From: Rotaria sp. Silwood1
Lineage: Eukaryota > Rotifera > Eurotatoria > Philodinida > Philodinidae
DNA length: 64,000 bases
NCBI GenBank assembly: GCA_905250075.1
Contig: CAJNOP010000225.1
Coordinates: 157,621-221,620 of the forward strand
Reading direction: 5' to 3'
A program made the position numbers and the translations under genes. The notes under the pieces were generated by a model. It had not been told where the DNA came from. It was given only the letters and a program-made list of their open reading frames with translations, and did no database searches. The first letter of the stretch is position 1. Every line of letters starts with the position of its first letter. This document shows positions 38,118 to 50,380 of the stretch, one piece after another.

Positions 38118-40576
38118 AGTTTTCTTTTTTTTGCGAAAGTATAAATGTTCACAGGATTGTTTGCAAATAAAGGTTTTTTTTTGTTTTGTTTTACTCTATC
38201 TATTTACATCTATAAAATTCTTAGTAATGAAAATCATATTGTATTTATATTATTTAATATGAGAATATCTATAGGTTTTTGATTGCAATAAGAAATCTAA
38301 TATCTAAAGACTATCGTGAGTTTTATTATTCTAATCAGCAAGGAACATAATATAAGACGGAAATATTTTTCTCTAAATAAATAGATACGAACAAAAGAAA
38401 CCAACTGTTAATATTAATTAAAACCAATCTGCTCGTAGATGAAATAGACTAAGGCATAAATGAGACGAAATCGAAGGTTGTTAAAGAAAGAGAACATCTA
38501 GACATGTTTTTACAACTTATATTTGTTTCATCTGGATTTCTATTTGTTTAAAAGAGAAAAAAAACATTCTCGACCTGATTGTTTATCTATATAAGATTCA
38601 CATAATTGTTTCTTTTGACAAACTTCTATGTAATTTTCTTTAACATATTCTACTCGAGTAAATAAAAAGAAAATTAAATCATAAATGTACATATGACCAT
38701 GACCTTAGAACGTAAATCAGCAAAGCAAAGCAAGGCAAGGCAATTATTTCTTATCACCATATGTTTAGGTTCGATTCTTTTATCTAAGTTATCCTACTGC
38801 ATTGAATCATGTAGATGTACTAAACTAGTACTTGTTATCAACGAATGCATACTTATATTTAGGTTGTCACAATCTCTCACCGTTAACAAGGACATAGATT
38901 TATCATGTATGCAACCGACCATTAAACTATTGAACGTCTGAAATAATTAAATTTGAAAGGCTGAAAAAGAAAAGCATCTTAATATAAAACTAAATGTCAA
39001 TATATTGACAATCAAGTAATTCAAAATCGATTTTATATAGTTGAAATTATATTAAACTAATTACTTAGAGAATTTCATTAATTTTTACGTATTCATATTG
39101 AAAATTATATATTTGATACAAGTCAACTGATGTTTCTATTAGTAATCTTTCAATTTATTTATTTCTTTTCAATGATATATACAAGTTGCATTACTTAACC
39201 GTTATTCATCTGGTCAAGGTCAATGGTCTCAAACATTATTACTTATAGGAGCAATTTTTTACAGACACACACATACAAAAGAGAATCGTTTCTATTAATG
39301 GTGTGGTGCTAATCATATATGCAATGAGAATGAATATACAATTTAATGCTTTAGTTTTCATTTGAAGAAATAATATTCTAATATATAATTATAAATCTAT
39401 ATTAAATTGATAAGTTAAATTAAGTAAATATTAATTATTGATAAATTATTTATATGAATTTTTACAAAAACAACATCAAAGATTAAATGATTTTATTATT
39501 GAACAACAGAACAATGGAAAAGAAATTTAACAATGAACTTATTTATGAAACGATAGAAATATATGATGTTATCAATTGTCACACTAACTCGTTGTTCTCT
39601 TCCTTTGTTTCTTTTTCTTTTTTTATTTTTTGCTCTTCTTGTAGATGATTAGAATCGATCGTATTTCGACTACTGTCTGTATGTCACTAAAAAAGTTTTC
39701 TAATCGAACTTCTTTTAGTTGCCGTTCTTTTTCTTTCCTTTCTGTTTCACCCTTTGAGTACTAGATCGAAAGAGAGAAGATGATAATATTGTTACGAAGA
39801 ATGATCCCGACAGGCTTCTTCACGTCAACAACAATTGTAGTAGTAGTAGTAGTAGTAGACAACTACTGCTAACTAGAGTTCTCCTTTTTTTCTTCTGTTA
39901 TAATTGACAAAAATGCAAATCAATATTCTATTCTCAAATAAAATAGACACATCGTAAATGATGGTGATGATGTGTTAGATAGAATTCTACTAAGAAAAGA
40001 CTGATGATAGTGATGATGATTTTAACCTTCGTCTATAGGGTGCCACTTTTTTCTATTATCTGATGATGAAGAACGTGTGTATTGATGCATATATATGTAT
40101 ACGGCTAATCAGGAACACATTTATATATATATATATTGCTGATGATATGACCATATTGATCGATACTATGACAAGTATGTAGCAATTGCTCTCTCAGCCT
40201 TTCGCTCTGTTTCAAATCAACAGATGCCATTTAGATGAGTGGTTATGACTGTATTTGTATATGTATGTGTATATGATTGGTGCCGTTATTCGTTCTTCCC
40301 GTTGTGACAGCAGCTGTACCATGTGAATGAAATTTTACGAACCATACTTCTTAACTATACATACAAGTTTCTTTATATTCGTTCTTTTCTTCTATATGTA
40401 TAAGATCAGACGCGTAGCGATTGTAAAGTATTTCGAGTGGATGTATACGCTGAACAAGTAAAAGAAAGAAGATCCTTTTTTTTTCTTGTCTCGTTTTTTT
40501 TTTTTGAGATGGAGAAAGAGAAACATAGAGAGACAGAGAGAGTGAGAGAGAAAGAGAAAGAAGCAAGTACAAGATA
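38118..40576. other. 2.46-kb intergenic region with simple repeats
   Basis: It contains a small ORF (listed separately), a (TAG)n run of 23 bases at 39837-39859, several GATGAT/TATA runs between 39960 and 40130, and a purine (GAGA) tract at about 40505-40570. A short coding-like stretch near 39184-39262 can be read as VALLNRYSSGQGQWSQTLLL but has no clear exon partners. Confidence 0.45.
38693..38941 (+). CDS. Small ORF with signal-like segment, possible decayed LRR-protein N-terminus
   Basis: 82 codons. Residues 17-36 are hydrophobic (LFLITICLGSILLSKLSYC), followed by CIESCRCT, a CxxxCxC pattern like the N-terminal cap of extracellular leucine-rich-repeat proteins, and a DLSC further on. There is no LRR downstream in frame. 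It could be a relic first exon, a small secreted protein, or chance. Confidence 0.25.
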   Translation: MTMTLERKSAKQSKARQLFLITICLGSILLSKLSYCIESCRCTKLVLVINECILIFRLSQSLTVNKDIDLSCMQPTIKLLNV

Positions 40577-40780
40577 ATGTTTCGTTTCTTATCACTCTTA
40601 TTCATCTCATCTATTCTTAGTATTCTTTCTCTTTTTTGTCAGGCATACAACGACGTGTGTGCGCCTTATGTCTTATATCATCTTTGGGACGATTTAGATT
40701 GTATACAAAGTGGTAACAACATAGACAATATTGTCAATTGGGTTGTGGCACCTACCCAAAAAACAAGAATATGTCAATAA
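40577..40780 (+). CDS. Small ORF with strong signal peptide, possible secreted peptide or 5' leader
   Basis: 67 codons starting right after a GAGA-rich tract typical of leaders in this window. The first 22 residues (MFRFLSLLFISSILSILSLF then CQ) are a good signal peptide; the rest has two cysteines (VCAPYVLYHLWDDLDC). In the next frame downstream a strong donor (GTAAGAAG, 40827) would join in phase with the acceptor at 41093, so this may instead be upstream sequence of the following gene. A mature peptide cannot be defined. Confidence 0.3.
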   Translation: MFRFLSLLFISSILSILSLFCQAYNDVCAPYVLYHLWDDLDCIQSGNNIDNIVNWVVAPTQKTRICQ

Positions 40781-41233
40781 TGAAAATAGTCTATTTAATA
40801 ACAATAGATATCATTTGACTTCATTCGGTAAGAAGATTCTTATGTATTTAATCCTAATTGAATGCCAATCATTTGATTTCATATTCAACTCTAAAGATAT
40901 AATTCACCTAATTATATCCATGCATTTACGTATAGTCATATCATTTTACATATCTCCACCCCTTTCAAGTTAATCCTCTTTTTTTGAATATAATGTTGTG
41001 TTTGCATCTCTTTTATTTCTTTTCTTTTCTTTTACCTTTTTTTTTTTTTTTTTTTTTTTTATTTTAAAAATTTACAACCTGTACCAATATCAGATCACAA
41101 TTTGAGTGTATTCGATGAATTGTCACATCAATGTAATGCTGTTCTATATAGATCAAATAGAGAACAAAAAAATTCATCATTAACAATAGGTATTAATAAT
41201 TTTCATTCATCTTATCTAATATCAGCTATAATA

Positions 41234-44200
41234 ATGAATGATTATGAAAAACGTTTTCAACGTTCAATACAAAAATTAACTATACCATCATGGTTTACAG
41301 ATACTAGACCATCATTAAATAAAATTAATAATAGTAAACAATCAATTAATTCAACTACAACACCTATACAATGGAAAACATCTTATAAAGAATTTCAACG
41401 AACGCCTGAAATATTTTATGTACGTATTCCACATAGTTATCGTTCATGTCAATCATCAATAGCAACATCACCATCACCATCAATACATTCTTGGCATCCA
41501 AATTTTTTATTAGATAGTTCTCGACGACAAAAAAAATATGAAAAAGGTATTGAACGTGTATCAAAATCTAGTCGATGGTATCAACCAACACAATTTATTC
41601 CTAATGAAATAACAGATGTTCAAACAGGTAAATAAAATACAGATATTTGGATTGAAACAAAGAAAAACATCGATAATCAATCATTGTCATCGTTCGATTA
41701 TAATTAAAGAGAAAATGATGAGAGAAAGGGAAAGAAAAAGCAAAAAAAAAGAAGAAAATTCTTCTGTTTACTTGATGTTCTTTGCATATTATTACAAGGA
41801 CACGCTAACTAACTGTATGGTTTCTTCATCAAATTGTCGATTAACAGATCTTTATCGCAGCTTGTACGCATGCTAGACGCATGTGATTGTGTTTTATGTT
41901 GATTGTAAGAAAAGGAAAAAGAGAAAATTATAGTTTCTCTTCGATCTTTCTTTTTTTCACTTACGTCTCGTCTTTATTATGTAAAAAGGGATGCGATGTC
42001 ATATGAGACAATGATGAAAAGTAGACTAAATCGAAAGAAAAAAAAAATGAATTGTATATACGGTTTAATGATGCGATTACAATAGACATCATTTCATTAG
42101 ATGACAAACTTTAGTTTTATATCTTTGATATAAAAACAAAATAAAAATAAAAATCATTTTTGACGAATATAATTATATTTCACTACTTAGATTATGTTTG
42201 TTGAGAGTAAACGAACAAGATTTCTTTCATCGGAAAAATTTCATGACCTTTTCAATGGCAGCTATCTGTCACATTTGTTGTCTTTATATAACTTATCAGT
42301 AATCAAAGACAGTCAGGGACAGTCTTTCCGTATGTTTTTTTTTTTCTGTTGATCATATATTTCCATTTATCTCTCTCATACGATCATTAGAGAAAATAAT
42401 TGAAAATAAATGAAAAGAAAACGAAATGAAATAAAGCACAGGATTAGACTATTAATGATTAAAAAAAACAAAAAAAAAAAAAATTGATTCATACTTTATC
42501 GTAAATAATACTATCTTGTCGATCTATACCTAAAATATTAATTAAACTAAATGGCTTCATCTCAATGACGAAGCAAACAACTAGCATACGCCATGTCTAC
42601 TCTTGTATGAATACATCAAAAGAAAAGCTTGCAATATGTGCACCAATTGTGTGTTCTTACGTTTTCAAGGACTATCGAACGATGAAAAGAAAGCTTTTTC
42701 TTTTTATACAGGTAATATAAAAGTATCAACATCAACCAAATACAAACAACAATCGTCTAAAAACAATCATTATGATACACCAAAAATTCACTGTAATGAT
42801 GAAGGTTTAATATTAATATCAAATCTTTTGGTAACTAATGGTGATATTGAAAAAAACATCATCACGGAACAAACTAAGAATATGATTACCAATGAAAAGG
42901 TTAGTGTGGATTCTATGCACATCGAGTTCTTTTTTTTTTCTTCATTTCTTTCTTATGCATATAATAAAAAAAAAAAGAACGAGATGAAAAGTAGCTTTGT
43001 TATTAATTGTTTTTGTCTTCTAGCAACAAGACAATCATATTAAATCAAATGAATCTCAAATAATGCCATTGGCAATGTGAGAAAAATCAATTTTGATTTG
43101 TAGTACTGAGCTTCTCGTTTTTTTTTTATTGTTTTATAGTACAAAAGAACCCTCCAGTGGTATTGAATTAGAAGTAGTAACTAATGAAGAACATGACAAT
43201 CGATCATTACCAATGAAAAATAACGATCTTATACCACCAATAACAAATTTATCATTATCTATTGAAAAATCTGATGATAATGAATTATTTGAACGTGTTG
43301 CAAATAATTTAGTTGAATCAGTTCTTACTGATGTCTTACATTTACATAGCCTTGAACATGATGATGATAAAAATAGTGGTGTAAGAGAATTATCAGAAGA
43401 TGAAAATGGTCTCAGAGAATTAGATGAAAATGATATGAATGATATGGATGAATTTATTGTTTTTGGAACAAATGCAGAAATATCGGACGATGAATATTCA
43501 TCAAATATTCCACGATGTAGTCTTAATAAATTATATACATTTTCAAGAACACATCATAATGGTATTGATAATTCAAAACAAACAACTTCAAATCAGGTAT
43601 GTTTGAATAGATTTTCAAATTTATCCTCGATATGTTACAGTTCTAGTAAATACAGATTTCTATTATAAAAATCAGTTAATATTTTGTAAGTAATCTGTAG
43701 ACAAATAATCGACTATGAGCTACTTGTTTGCTTTTTGTCTTGTCAGACTTGTGCACAATGCTATAAGTGTCTTTTCCAAGGATGATTTACACCTATATGT
43801 TGTACGTGTCAATATAATACAATTAAAAGAAGTTTTCTTCAATAGACTTCACAAGGTTCATTTACTTTGTTTTTCTTGATTTTGTTACCTTTTTTGATTG
43901 TCGTCAGTATTTCGTGCTTTTGTATATCATATATAATTAGAACTATCAAATTCAAGGAAACGTTTTTTTTTTTTTTATATCATATACCTGTATATTGATT
44001 ATTAATGACTGTTACTCGACGAATAAAGCTAAATGAAGGACATGAAAACTAAATAACTCGATCATAATTATCCTTGAACACACTGCTATTTATATTGTTT
44101 TTATTTATTTATAGAATGGATCAACATCAACACTTGAGAAAGATTTTATAGTAACTAATTCTCAATTGTATTCAAATACAGAACAATCGTTTGATAAATC

Positions 44201-45844
44201 TTTTCCTTCATCTCCTATTTGTCAATCTCATATTGAACAGCAACAAAATACTATAGACCATTATATTGATGTAACAGTATATCCTGAATATAGTCATTTA
44301 GCGAAATATCAATCATCTGAAGGTGTTAATGAAGAAACAGCAAGAATCGGACGACTTCTACTCGATAGTATACCGACGTCTTTCATTGACGATGTTCATA
44401 ATCTGTAACTTTATATAGTTTTTTCTTTTTTATAAATTACATATCCACATCTTTTTAGTTCACAAACTCTGATACCTATTCAATCAACATTAGAAAAAAC
44501 TCAAATTGTCATATCAGGTCGAAATAACATTTATGATTCTCCAAGGAAAGACTGTCCTCATGCTCAACAAAGAATCATCGAAGAATATGATGAAGGTATT
44601 ATTATGATGCATTGTCATTCTTTTTTTATATTGATTCGATTATTCTATTTCTTCTATATCCTAGAATAATCAAGTTAAATATAAAAAAGAAAAAAGAGGA
44701 AATAGAATCGATATAATTCAATAGTCTTTTTTCTTATTTTATTATAGAATTAAATGATGAAGTCCATCGTGATTCAGCTTATTCCAGTAATCAAGAACGA
44801 ATTAATATGCAACAATTATTTTATGAACAATTATCAGAATGCTATTCAGGATATTCATTTATTCAAAGTGATTTTTTAACTCCAAATATTTCATCATTAC
44901 AATCAACAACAGATGAAGCATATGAATCTGAACCAACAACAATGAGTTCATCAATAGGCGTAACAACTTATGTTCATCCTGATCTTGAACATGAATTTGA
45001 ATATCCATCACCACCACCACCTATACCTGATCGACGTCTTAAACCAGATTATTTAAAATCATCAACAATCCAATCTCGTTTAATTAAACAAGATAATATT
45101 GATTCAGCTGAATATAGTATTATTCAAAAACCTAAATCAGAACCATTAACATCTATTCCACAAATAACTGTTTCAACATCAAATAATTCAAATTTATCTT
45201 CAACACGTACTATGAGTAGTCGACATTATTGTGGTTCAATACCTAGATCAGATAAATTAATTCAATCATGTATAGATTCAATAAAAATGAAAACAAAAGA
45301 CGATAACAATGAAAAAAATAAAGATAAACGAAATACTCGAGTACTTAATTGTTTACATTCATCAACAACTGATGATGATAATAATAATAATCATAATAAA
45401 CGAAATATAATTACAAAATCACCATCATCATCATTGAATAAAATGAAAATAAAAAAACAAAAATTAATTACAGATTTTGATGAAGCAACTAATGGTTTAG
45501 CTATACGTTTACCAGCTCCAATAGATAATTCATATGATTTAACTAATAAACAAAATCATAATAGGTTAGTCTATTTATGAATAACTTATATTTATTTAAC
45601 AATTAGATCGTTTGTTCGAAAAATTTAATATATGTATTTGATAAATTAATTTAAATGTAAAAACTTCTTTTTTAAGAATATCAACACCATTAACAAAGAA
45701 ACGAATCAATGGAATAATAAAAGATCAACATCTAACAGAAAATGTATGTTATTCTCTGAATATTTATTTTATCAAATAATATAGTATTATTTTTCTTTTT
45801 AGATTAAACCAGAGAGATCATTATTTTATGAAACATCAGTCTAG
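41234..45844 (+). CDS. Large disordered scaffold-like protein with a PKA-anchoring-type helix
   Basis: Nine exons: 41094-41627 (coding from 41234), 42670-42899, 43024-43076, 43140-43596, 44115-44404, 44459-44595, 44748-45564, 45677-45743 and 45803-45844. All junctions are in phase, giving 828 residues from the ATG at 41234. The start is conserved-looking (MNDYEKRFQRSIQKLTIPSW). Residues about 275-292 form an amphipathic helix, LFERVANNLVESVLTDVL, with the paired-aliphatic spacing of AKAP RII-binding helices. Exon 7 has PSPPPPIPDRR, an SH3-ligand type motif. The remainder is Ser/Asn/Asp-rich. I do not recognise an orthologue. The frame stays open upstream of 41234 to the acceptor at 41093, so the true start could lie in an earlier exon. 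Confidence 0.7.
41628..42669 (+). other. 1.04-kb first intron of the scaffold-like gene
   Basis: Donor GTAAATAAAA and acceptor TTTTCAAG join G to GA (Gly). The contents are AT-rich; the short ORFs inside have no coding character. Confidence 0.65.
43597..44114 (+). other. 518-bp fourth intron of the scaffold-like gene
   Basis: Donor GTATGTTTG and acceptor TTTATAG, phase 0 on both sides. No recognisable content. Confidence 0.7.
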
Positions 45845-48705
45845 ACATAATATTTTCTTTTCTTTTTCTCATAAAATATATGTTATCCTAGGAACGTGAT
45901 TTCATGTTTTTGAATATCACTATGTGATAAACAAAAACATTTAATATATTCAGTTCTCTAGTAATCAATCCTGTGTCGATTTCTTTTTGTAGATGATTTT
46001 CTTTTTAATGATATTTTCTTTTTTTTTTTTGTATGGAGTGTGTGTATGTTTTTCTTTCCTTTTTGTTTTATATAGCATTCAGTAGAATTGTGCACTGTTC
46101 ATGATCAAATCGAATGTTTATTAAAATTTCTTTATCAATAATTGAATTCATTTTATTATCTGTGAACATTGATTTTATTACAATTTTATCATTCTTAATC
46201 TATTAACAAGAACTTGAGTATATCGAAAAAGAGATAAATTAAAATTAATATGTTATTTAAAGATTATTTCTTATAGAAAAAAAAAGCTTAAAGAAATTTT
46301 CACTCTATATCAATTGATAGTAAAAACGATGCTCTATGTTTTCGTCCTATTATATCATTCTTCAACTAATATCATAAGAATAAAATTTCAATAAGATCTG
46401 TTTGATTAGAATGTGTGATGGCTACATTAGTTTATGTTGTCTTCGATATATATTTTCTTTCAATATTCATACAAGTATGCATGTATATTTATATCAAGGC
46501 GCAGTACAAGAATAGTAATGATGCTAAAAGCGAATTACGAAGAAAGCACAGAACAAAGCAGTTAAAATTCTAAGACTGATCGAGGATTCTAATACTACAG
46601 AATTGCTCCATAGATTTGTAGTGGCGAAAACTGTACTATTCACAATCATAATTGACTATTGTATCATCGTTGTAAGATTTTGGACATATGCAACTGTTGC
46701 AATTTCGTTTATTGTGCTGCTTAAATTTGTAATTAAATTGGTATTCTGTCTAGTCTTATAATATTCATAGTAAAATCATTAATGATCAGCACTATGGCAG
46801 GTTTATGAATTGGTGAGATTTAATCGACGCATTCAGTAACATAGCTATTAGTGGAGATGGCATATTTTCCTTAAAATTATAAGTAATCTAACCAACGGCA
46901 GTTTAAAAATGTATTTTAAAACAAGTCATAATAAGATTAATAGAAAATAGTACTTGTTTTCGTAGAATTTGAAAAGCTTAGCTTATTGTTTTTGAGTTCT
47001 TTATAGTTATATCTTCTCGGAACATTGTGCCGACTAAATGAAAATAGAGAGAAATTTTTGCTTGCTGATGATGGGCAGTACACAGTTTTATTCAATCAAA
47101 CAGCTTCAAACTTTTTTTTTAATCTGAAGTGATGTTTTATAACGGTCTATTTGGTTCTTCACCGCTACAATTTCAATAAATAGGCGCTATGCACACCGTT
47201 CGTGAAGATAAATGTGAATCATTGAAATTACAGCCAGGTAGTAATATTTTAAGATCTATCTATTTGATTTAGTATTCTAATGCATATTTGCATTATGTAC
47301 TCATAAAAATATTCAAACGTATCCTACAATCATTCAAGAATTAAAATCAACAACTGAACAATTGAATAGACCATTTGCATCTTCTTTGATCTTGTAAAAT
47401 TTTCGTTTAGTATTCAAATGATAATGCTACGCATGCAGGATGTAATTTTCATACATGTCAGACGATATACAGCAAAGTGTTGGATATAGCTACAAAACTC
47501 ATGACAGTTTTTACTATATTTCTTAAGGTATTCGATTTTCTTACCATCATTACAAGGTGAATTGAAGTTCAAATTTCTTCTTCAGATACCATACATTTCT
47601 CTGTTTTTTTTTCTCTTACTAGACAATTCCTGTAAATGTATTAAATCAGAAAAAACAGAACTGTTTTCAATCACAGTCACCTTTTGTTTTGATGCATTTG
47701 ATTAAATTACGAGATCTTTTCAATCTGGTCTGTACATTTAGCTTCTTATAATTAAACCAAAAGGACATTAACACCATGTTGTATCAGCGATTTATTGAAC
47801 TACTTAAAAGGCACATATTCATATTAGAAGATTTTACTAAACTAATTTCGTCTAAATGTAGTAATAACGTTATCAAACCACTATTTTTATTATATTTCAC
47901 CAATTACTGATAAGTATTATTGAATCCAATGTTCATTGTCTGAAGGTGATCACGATATTTATCAATATGAATCTTTAGATGTGTATAAATCTTTGATAAC
48001 ATGACTTCGAAAGTGATATATATTATTATTATAAATGAAAATAAACAATTGGCATGTGATTTACATGTATGAGGATCTTTTAATAAACTTAATAAGTATG
48101 AACACAACTTTTTCGTTGAAATAGTTGTATAGGGATGTTATAAGCTTTTAAAATTTGTGCAGAAGTTGTTGAATGTTTCTAAATTATCTAGCAAGCTTTT
48201 GATGGTCTTCGTATCATTTTTGCTATCGTTCTGCTGGGCCTATAACGTTTTCTTCAAAAAATTCTTGTGATTTATGACTAACTTTTTATATTAGTTTTTA
48301 ATTTTGACATTGTATTCATATCATATATAGATGAAGAAAGAATATTTACAAACTTATCACTCACATGATAAGATGTATGCAAAATCAAAAGCCATCTTCA
48401 AAACAATGTTAAATCTTCGAACAAAAAAAAATTAAAAAGAAAGGGAAAAGGAAACTATGTTGATATTAACATATATACTTATATCTTATAATAAAATACC
48501 CATACTGAACAGAAGTTGCTCAATATAAACCGATAATGTTTGTCGTCTTGAGAACTCCACATTAGACGACAAGTAAATTAAACAATCAATGTCCAACAGA
48601 TAGATGTCTCTGCAAAAAAAAGACTATCTCCTTAATCACCGCCTTTCTTTCGTATTATTGGTAAAAAGATTGAAAATAATAGTTAATTTCAATTTATTAA
48701 GTACT
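45845..48705. other. 2.86-kb interval, transition to fragmentary region
   Basis: No gene can be supported. Short coding-like pieces occur on the plus strand, for example MHTVREDKCESLKLQPG at about 47192-47242 followed by a GTAGTAAT donor-like sequence, and a stretch ending in TEQLNRPFASS near 47350-47395. They do not assemble into a recognisable protein and may be relics of decayed genes. Confidence 0.4.
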
Positions 48706-48872
48706 ATGGAAGAAACAAGATGTGAAAATCTCTCATTAGATAAATTGTCACAATGGGTCAGTTTTTCTAAGGTACGAAGCACCTATATGATGATTAATCA
48801 CTAGTTTTCTTTCTCTCTTTCTAGCTTGACGTAAGCGCATTTATTTCACTTTATATGTCACAGTGCTGTTGA
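48706..48872 (+). CDS. Possible two-exon mini-gene or gene fragment
   Basis: MEETRCENLSLDKLSQWVSF then a 53-bp intron (GTACGAAG to TTTCTAG, 48772-48824) then LDVSAFISLYMSQCC and stop, 37 residues in all. The intron size and pyrimidine-rich acceptor are typical of this genome, which favours a real exon pair. The product is too short to classify and may be the 5' end of a truncated gene. Confidence 0.3.
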
Positions 48873-49093
48873 GAATTCAAAGCTTCTTTTTTCAATTTTC
48901 GTTACGATGTTTCGTTCGCATGTAAATAATATCCAAAACAAAAACAAAGTTTTGAGAACTTGAATTTTTTTCAAGGTTTTAGATAATTAAAACAAAAGTT
49001 GGGCGCCACTCTGTTTGTTTATATATAAAACAGTTGAAAGTACAGCTGATTACAGATAATGAATCATATTGATAATTAAACGATCAATCGACA

Positions 49094-49268
49094 ATGTTCT
49101 GTAGAAGAATGTTGACAGGCTCACATCGAGTTCTTGCAGTGATGAATTCTACGATGACTCCTTGTCAGTTTGTGTCAGATTTTAATCACCTGATTAATGG
49201 AAATGTAACTTTTTCTATGTATATAGCCCGACACAAACAACTTCGAAACCAACAACATTCAGATTCGG
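49094..49268 (+). pseudogene. Coding-like fragment ending at a telomere-like repeat
   Basis: An ORF (MFCRRMLTGSHRVLAVMNST, then a segment with FNHLINGNVTFSMYIARHKQ) stays open until it runs directly into the TAGGGTGTGG repeat at 49269, where it turns into GlyCys repeats and stops. The codon use is more balanced than in the left arm. It looks like a gene remnant cut at the repeat. The family is not recognised. Confidence 0.35.
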
Positions 49269-49331
49269 TAGGGTGTGGATGTGGGTGTTGATCTTCTTCT
49301 CAGCTACATCCACACACACACCCACACTCTG
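49269..49331. repeat. Telomere-like inverted repeat 1
   Basis: A G-rich arm (TAGGGTGTGGATGTGGGTGT) is followed after about 20 bases by a C-rich arm (CCACACACACACCCACACTC). The unit matches the TGTGGG-type telomere repeat known in bdelloid rotifers. The two arms can pair as a hairpin. Coding remnants abut it on the left. Confidence 0.7.
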
Positions 49332-49416
49332 AGATTGAGAAATAGTTCAAATCTGCTAGTTTTTATATATTCTATCAATCTAACATCAAACATATGCTGC
49401 TACGACTGAAAAAAAT

Positions 49417-49719
49417 TCAGCTTTGAGGAACTTCAAGACAACGAGTCGTGCAAGAACATGGGACGCGACAACATTTTTCGTTTGATGGGCATTCGTTATC
49501 ACCATGGCATTTGATTCGTGTCATTGAAGGCGTACATGGGATATGTAGACGGCATGGAGGATGGAAGGGTGGACTAGGGCACACACCTGATAAGGATTGA
49601 AATAGTGTTCAAGACAGATTTGACAATATTTACTCACCATCATGAACTTCGGCCGCATGGAATGAAGCAACATAAGCAAGAGCAAGAACAAGAAGAATAG
49701 TAAGAGCAGATGAATGCAT
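49417..49719 (-). CDS. Small secreted WAP (four-disulfide core) domain protein
   Basis: Two exons, 49719-49638 and 49586-49417, separated by a 51-bp intron (GTGAGTAA to TTATCAG, minus strand). The product has 83 residues. Residues 1-22 are a signal peptide (MHSSALTILLVLALAYVASF). The rest is one compact Cys domain ending with KCHGDNECPSNEKCCRVPCS and CTTRC; the spacing C-x5-C-x5-CC-x3-C fits the WAP fold, with ten cysteines in place of eight. WAP proteins are typically protease inhibitors or antimicrobials. It lies alone between two telomere-like repeats and is intact. A divergent ORF starts 22 bases beyond its start codon. Confidence 0.75.
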
Positions 49720-49740
49720 TTTTCGATTTGGATGTGAAAA

Positions 49741-50246
49741 ATGAAGTGCCTAGTGTTGTTATCAACCGAGCATAGAAAAAAACTGCTGTGGGAAGAAAAG
49801 ACAGATGGTTGCATGATTGATAAATACGAGGTGTCCCACAAAGTTTGCAAGATTTTTTATTTCGCATATATTTTCTCAAGGATAAATCATAAAACCTTGA
49901 ATCCTTTTAAAAGATGCGCCGTCAAATTTTCGAAAGAATTATTCCAAAGATTTGATGAATTTTCTCGTGAAAGAATTTCAATAATGAATAATCTTGAGGA
50001 ACATCAAATACAAGGAGATATTCTACGTTCAAGAATTGAAAGTGATGCATATTGGCAAACATCGGAAGATTTTGCTCAACGTTATCTTCTTTGACGAGAT
50101 TCTCAATATGATCTTCATCTTTCATTTCAATGCTTTCAAAGGATTCTTTTACAAAACTTGTGACGAACAATTGATTTCAATCCCAATTCATCAACAATAA
50201 CAATTGAAACCTTTGATCGAATTGATCAAGTTGAAGCAAGAGAAAC
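49741..50246 (+). pseudogene. Unrecognised gene fragment, frame broken, ending at a telomere-like repeat
   Basis: An ORF of 117 codons ends with a helical segment (FSKELFQRFDEFSRERISIM and the following NNLEEHQIQGD). After its stop at about 50092, coding-like sequence continues in shifted frames (SSTITIETFDRIDQVEARE) up to the repeat at 50248. At least one frame change is needed. No family is recognised. It is probably a decaying gene whose 3' end has been replaced by telomeric DNA. Confidence 0.35.
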
Positions 50247-50247
50247 T

Positions 50248-50380
50248 TAGGGTGTGGATGTGGGGTCAGAGTGGGTGTGACTGTAGGTTTGGCTCGAGAG
50301 CAGATCGTAGCGACACAACACACACTGAAATCCACCCCACATTCGCACCCACCCACGCCAACACTTCACACCCACACCCG
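50248..50380. repeat. Telomere-like inverted repeat 2
   Basis: The G-rich left arm starts TTAGGGTGTGGATGTGGGG. The C-rich right arm ends CACTTCACACCCACACCC. A spacer of about 45 non-repetitive bases lies between them. Both arms are degenerate versions of the GTGTGG unit. Confidence 0.7.
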
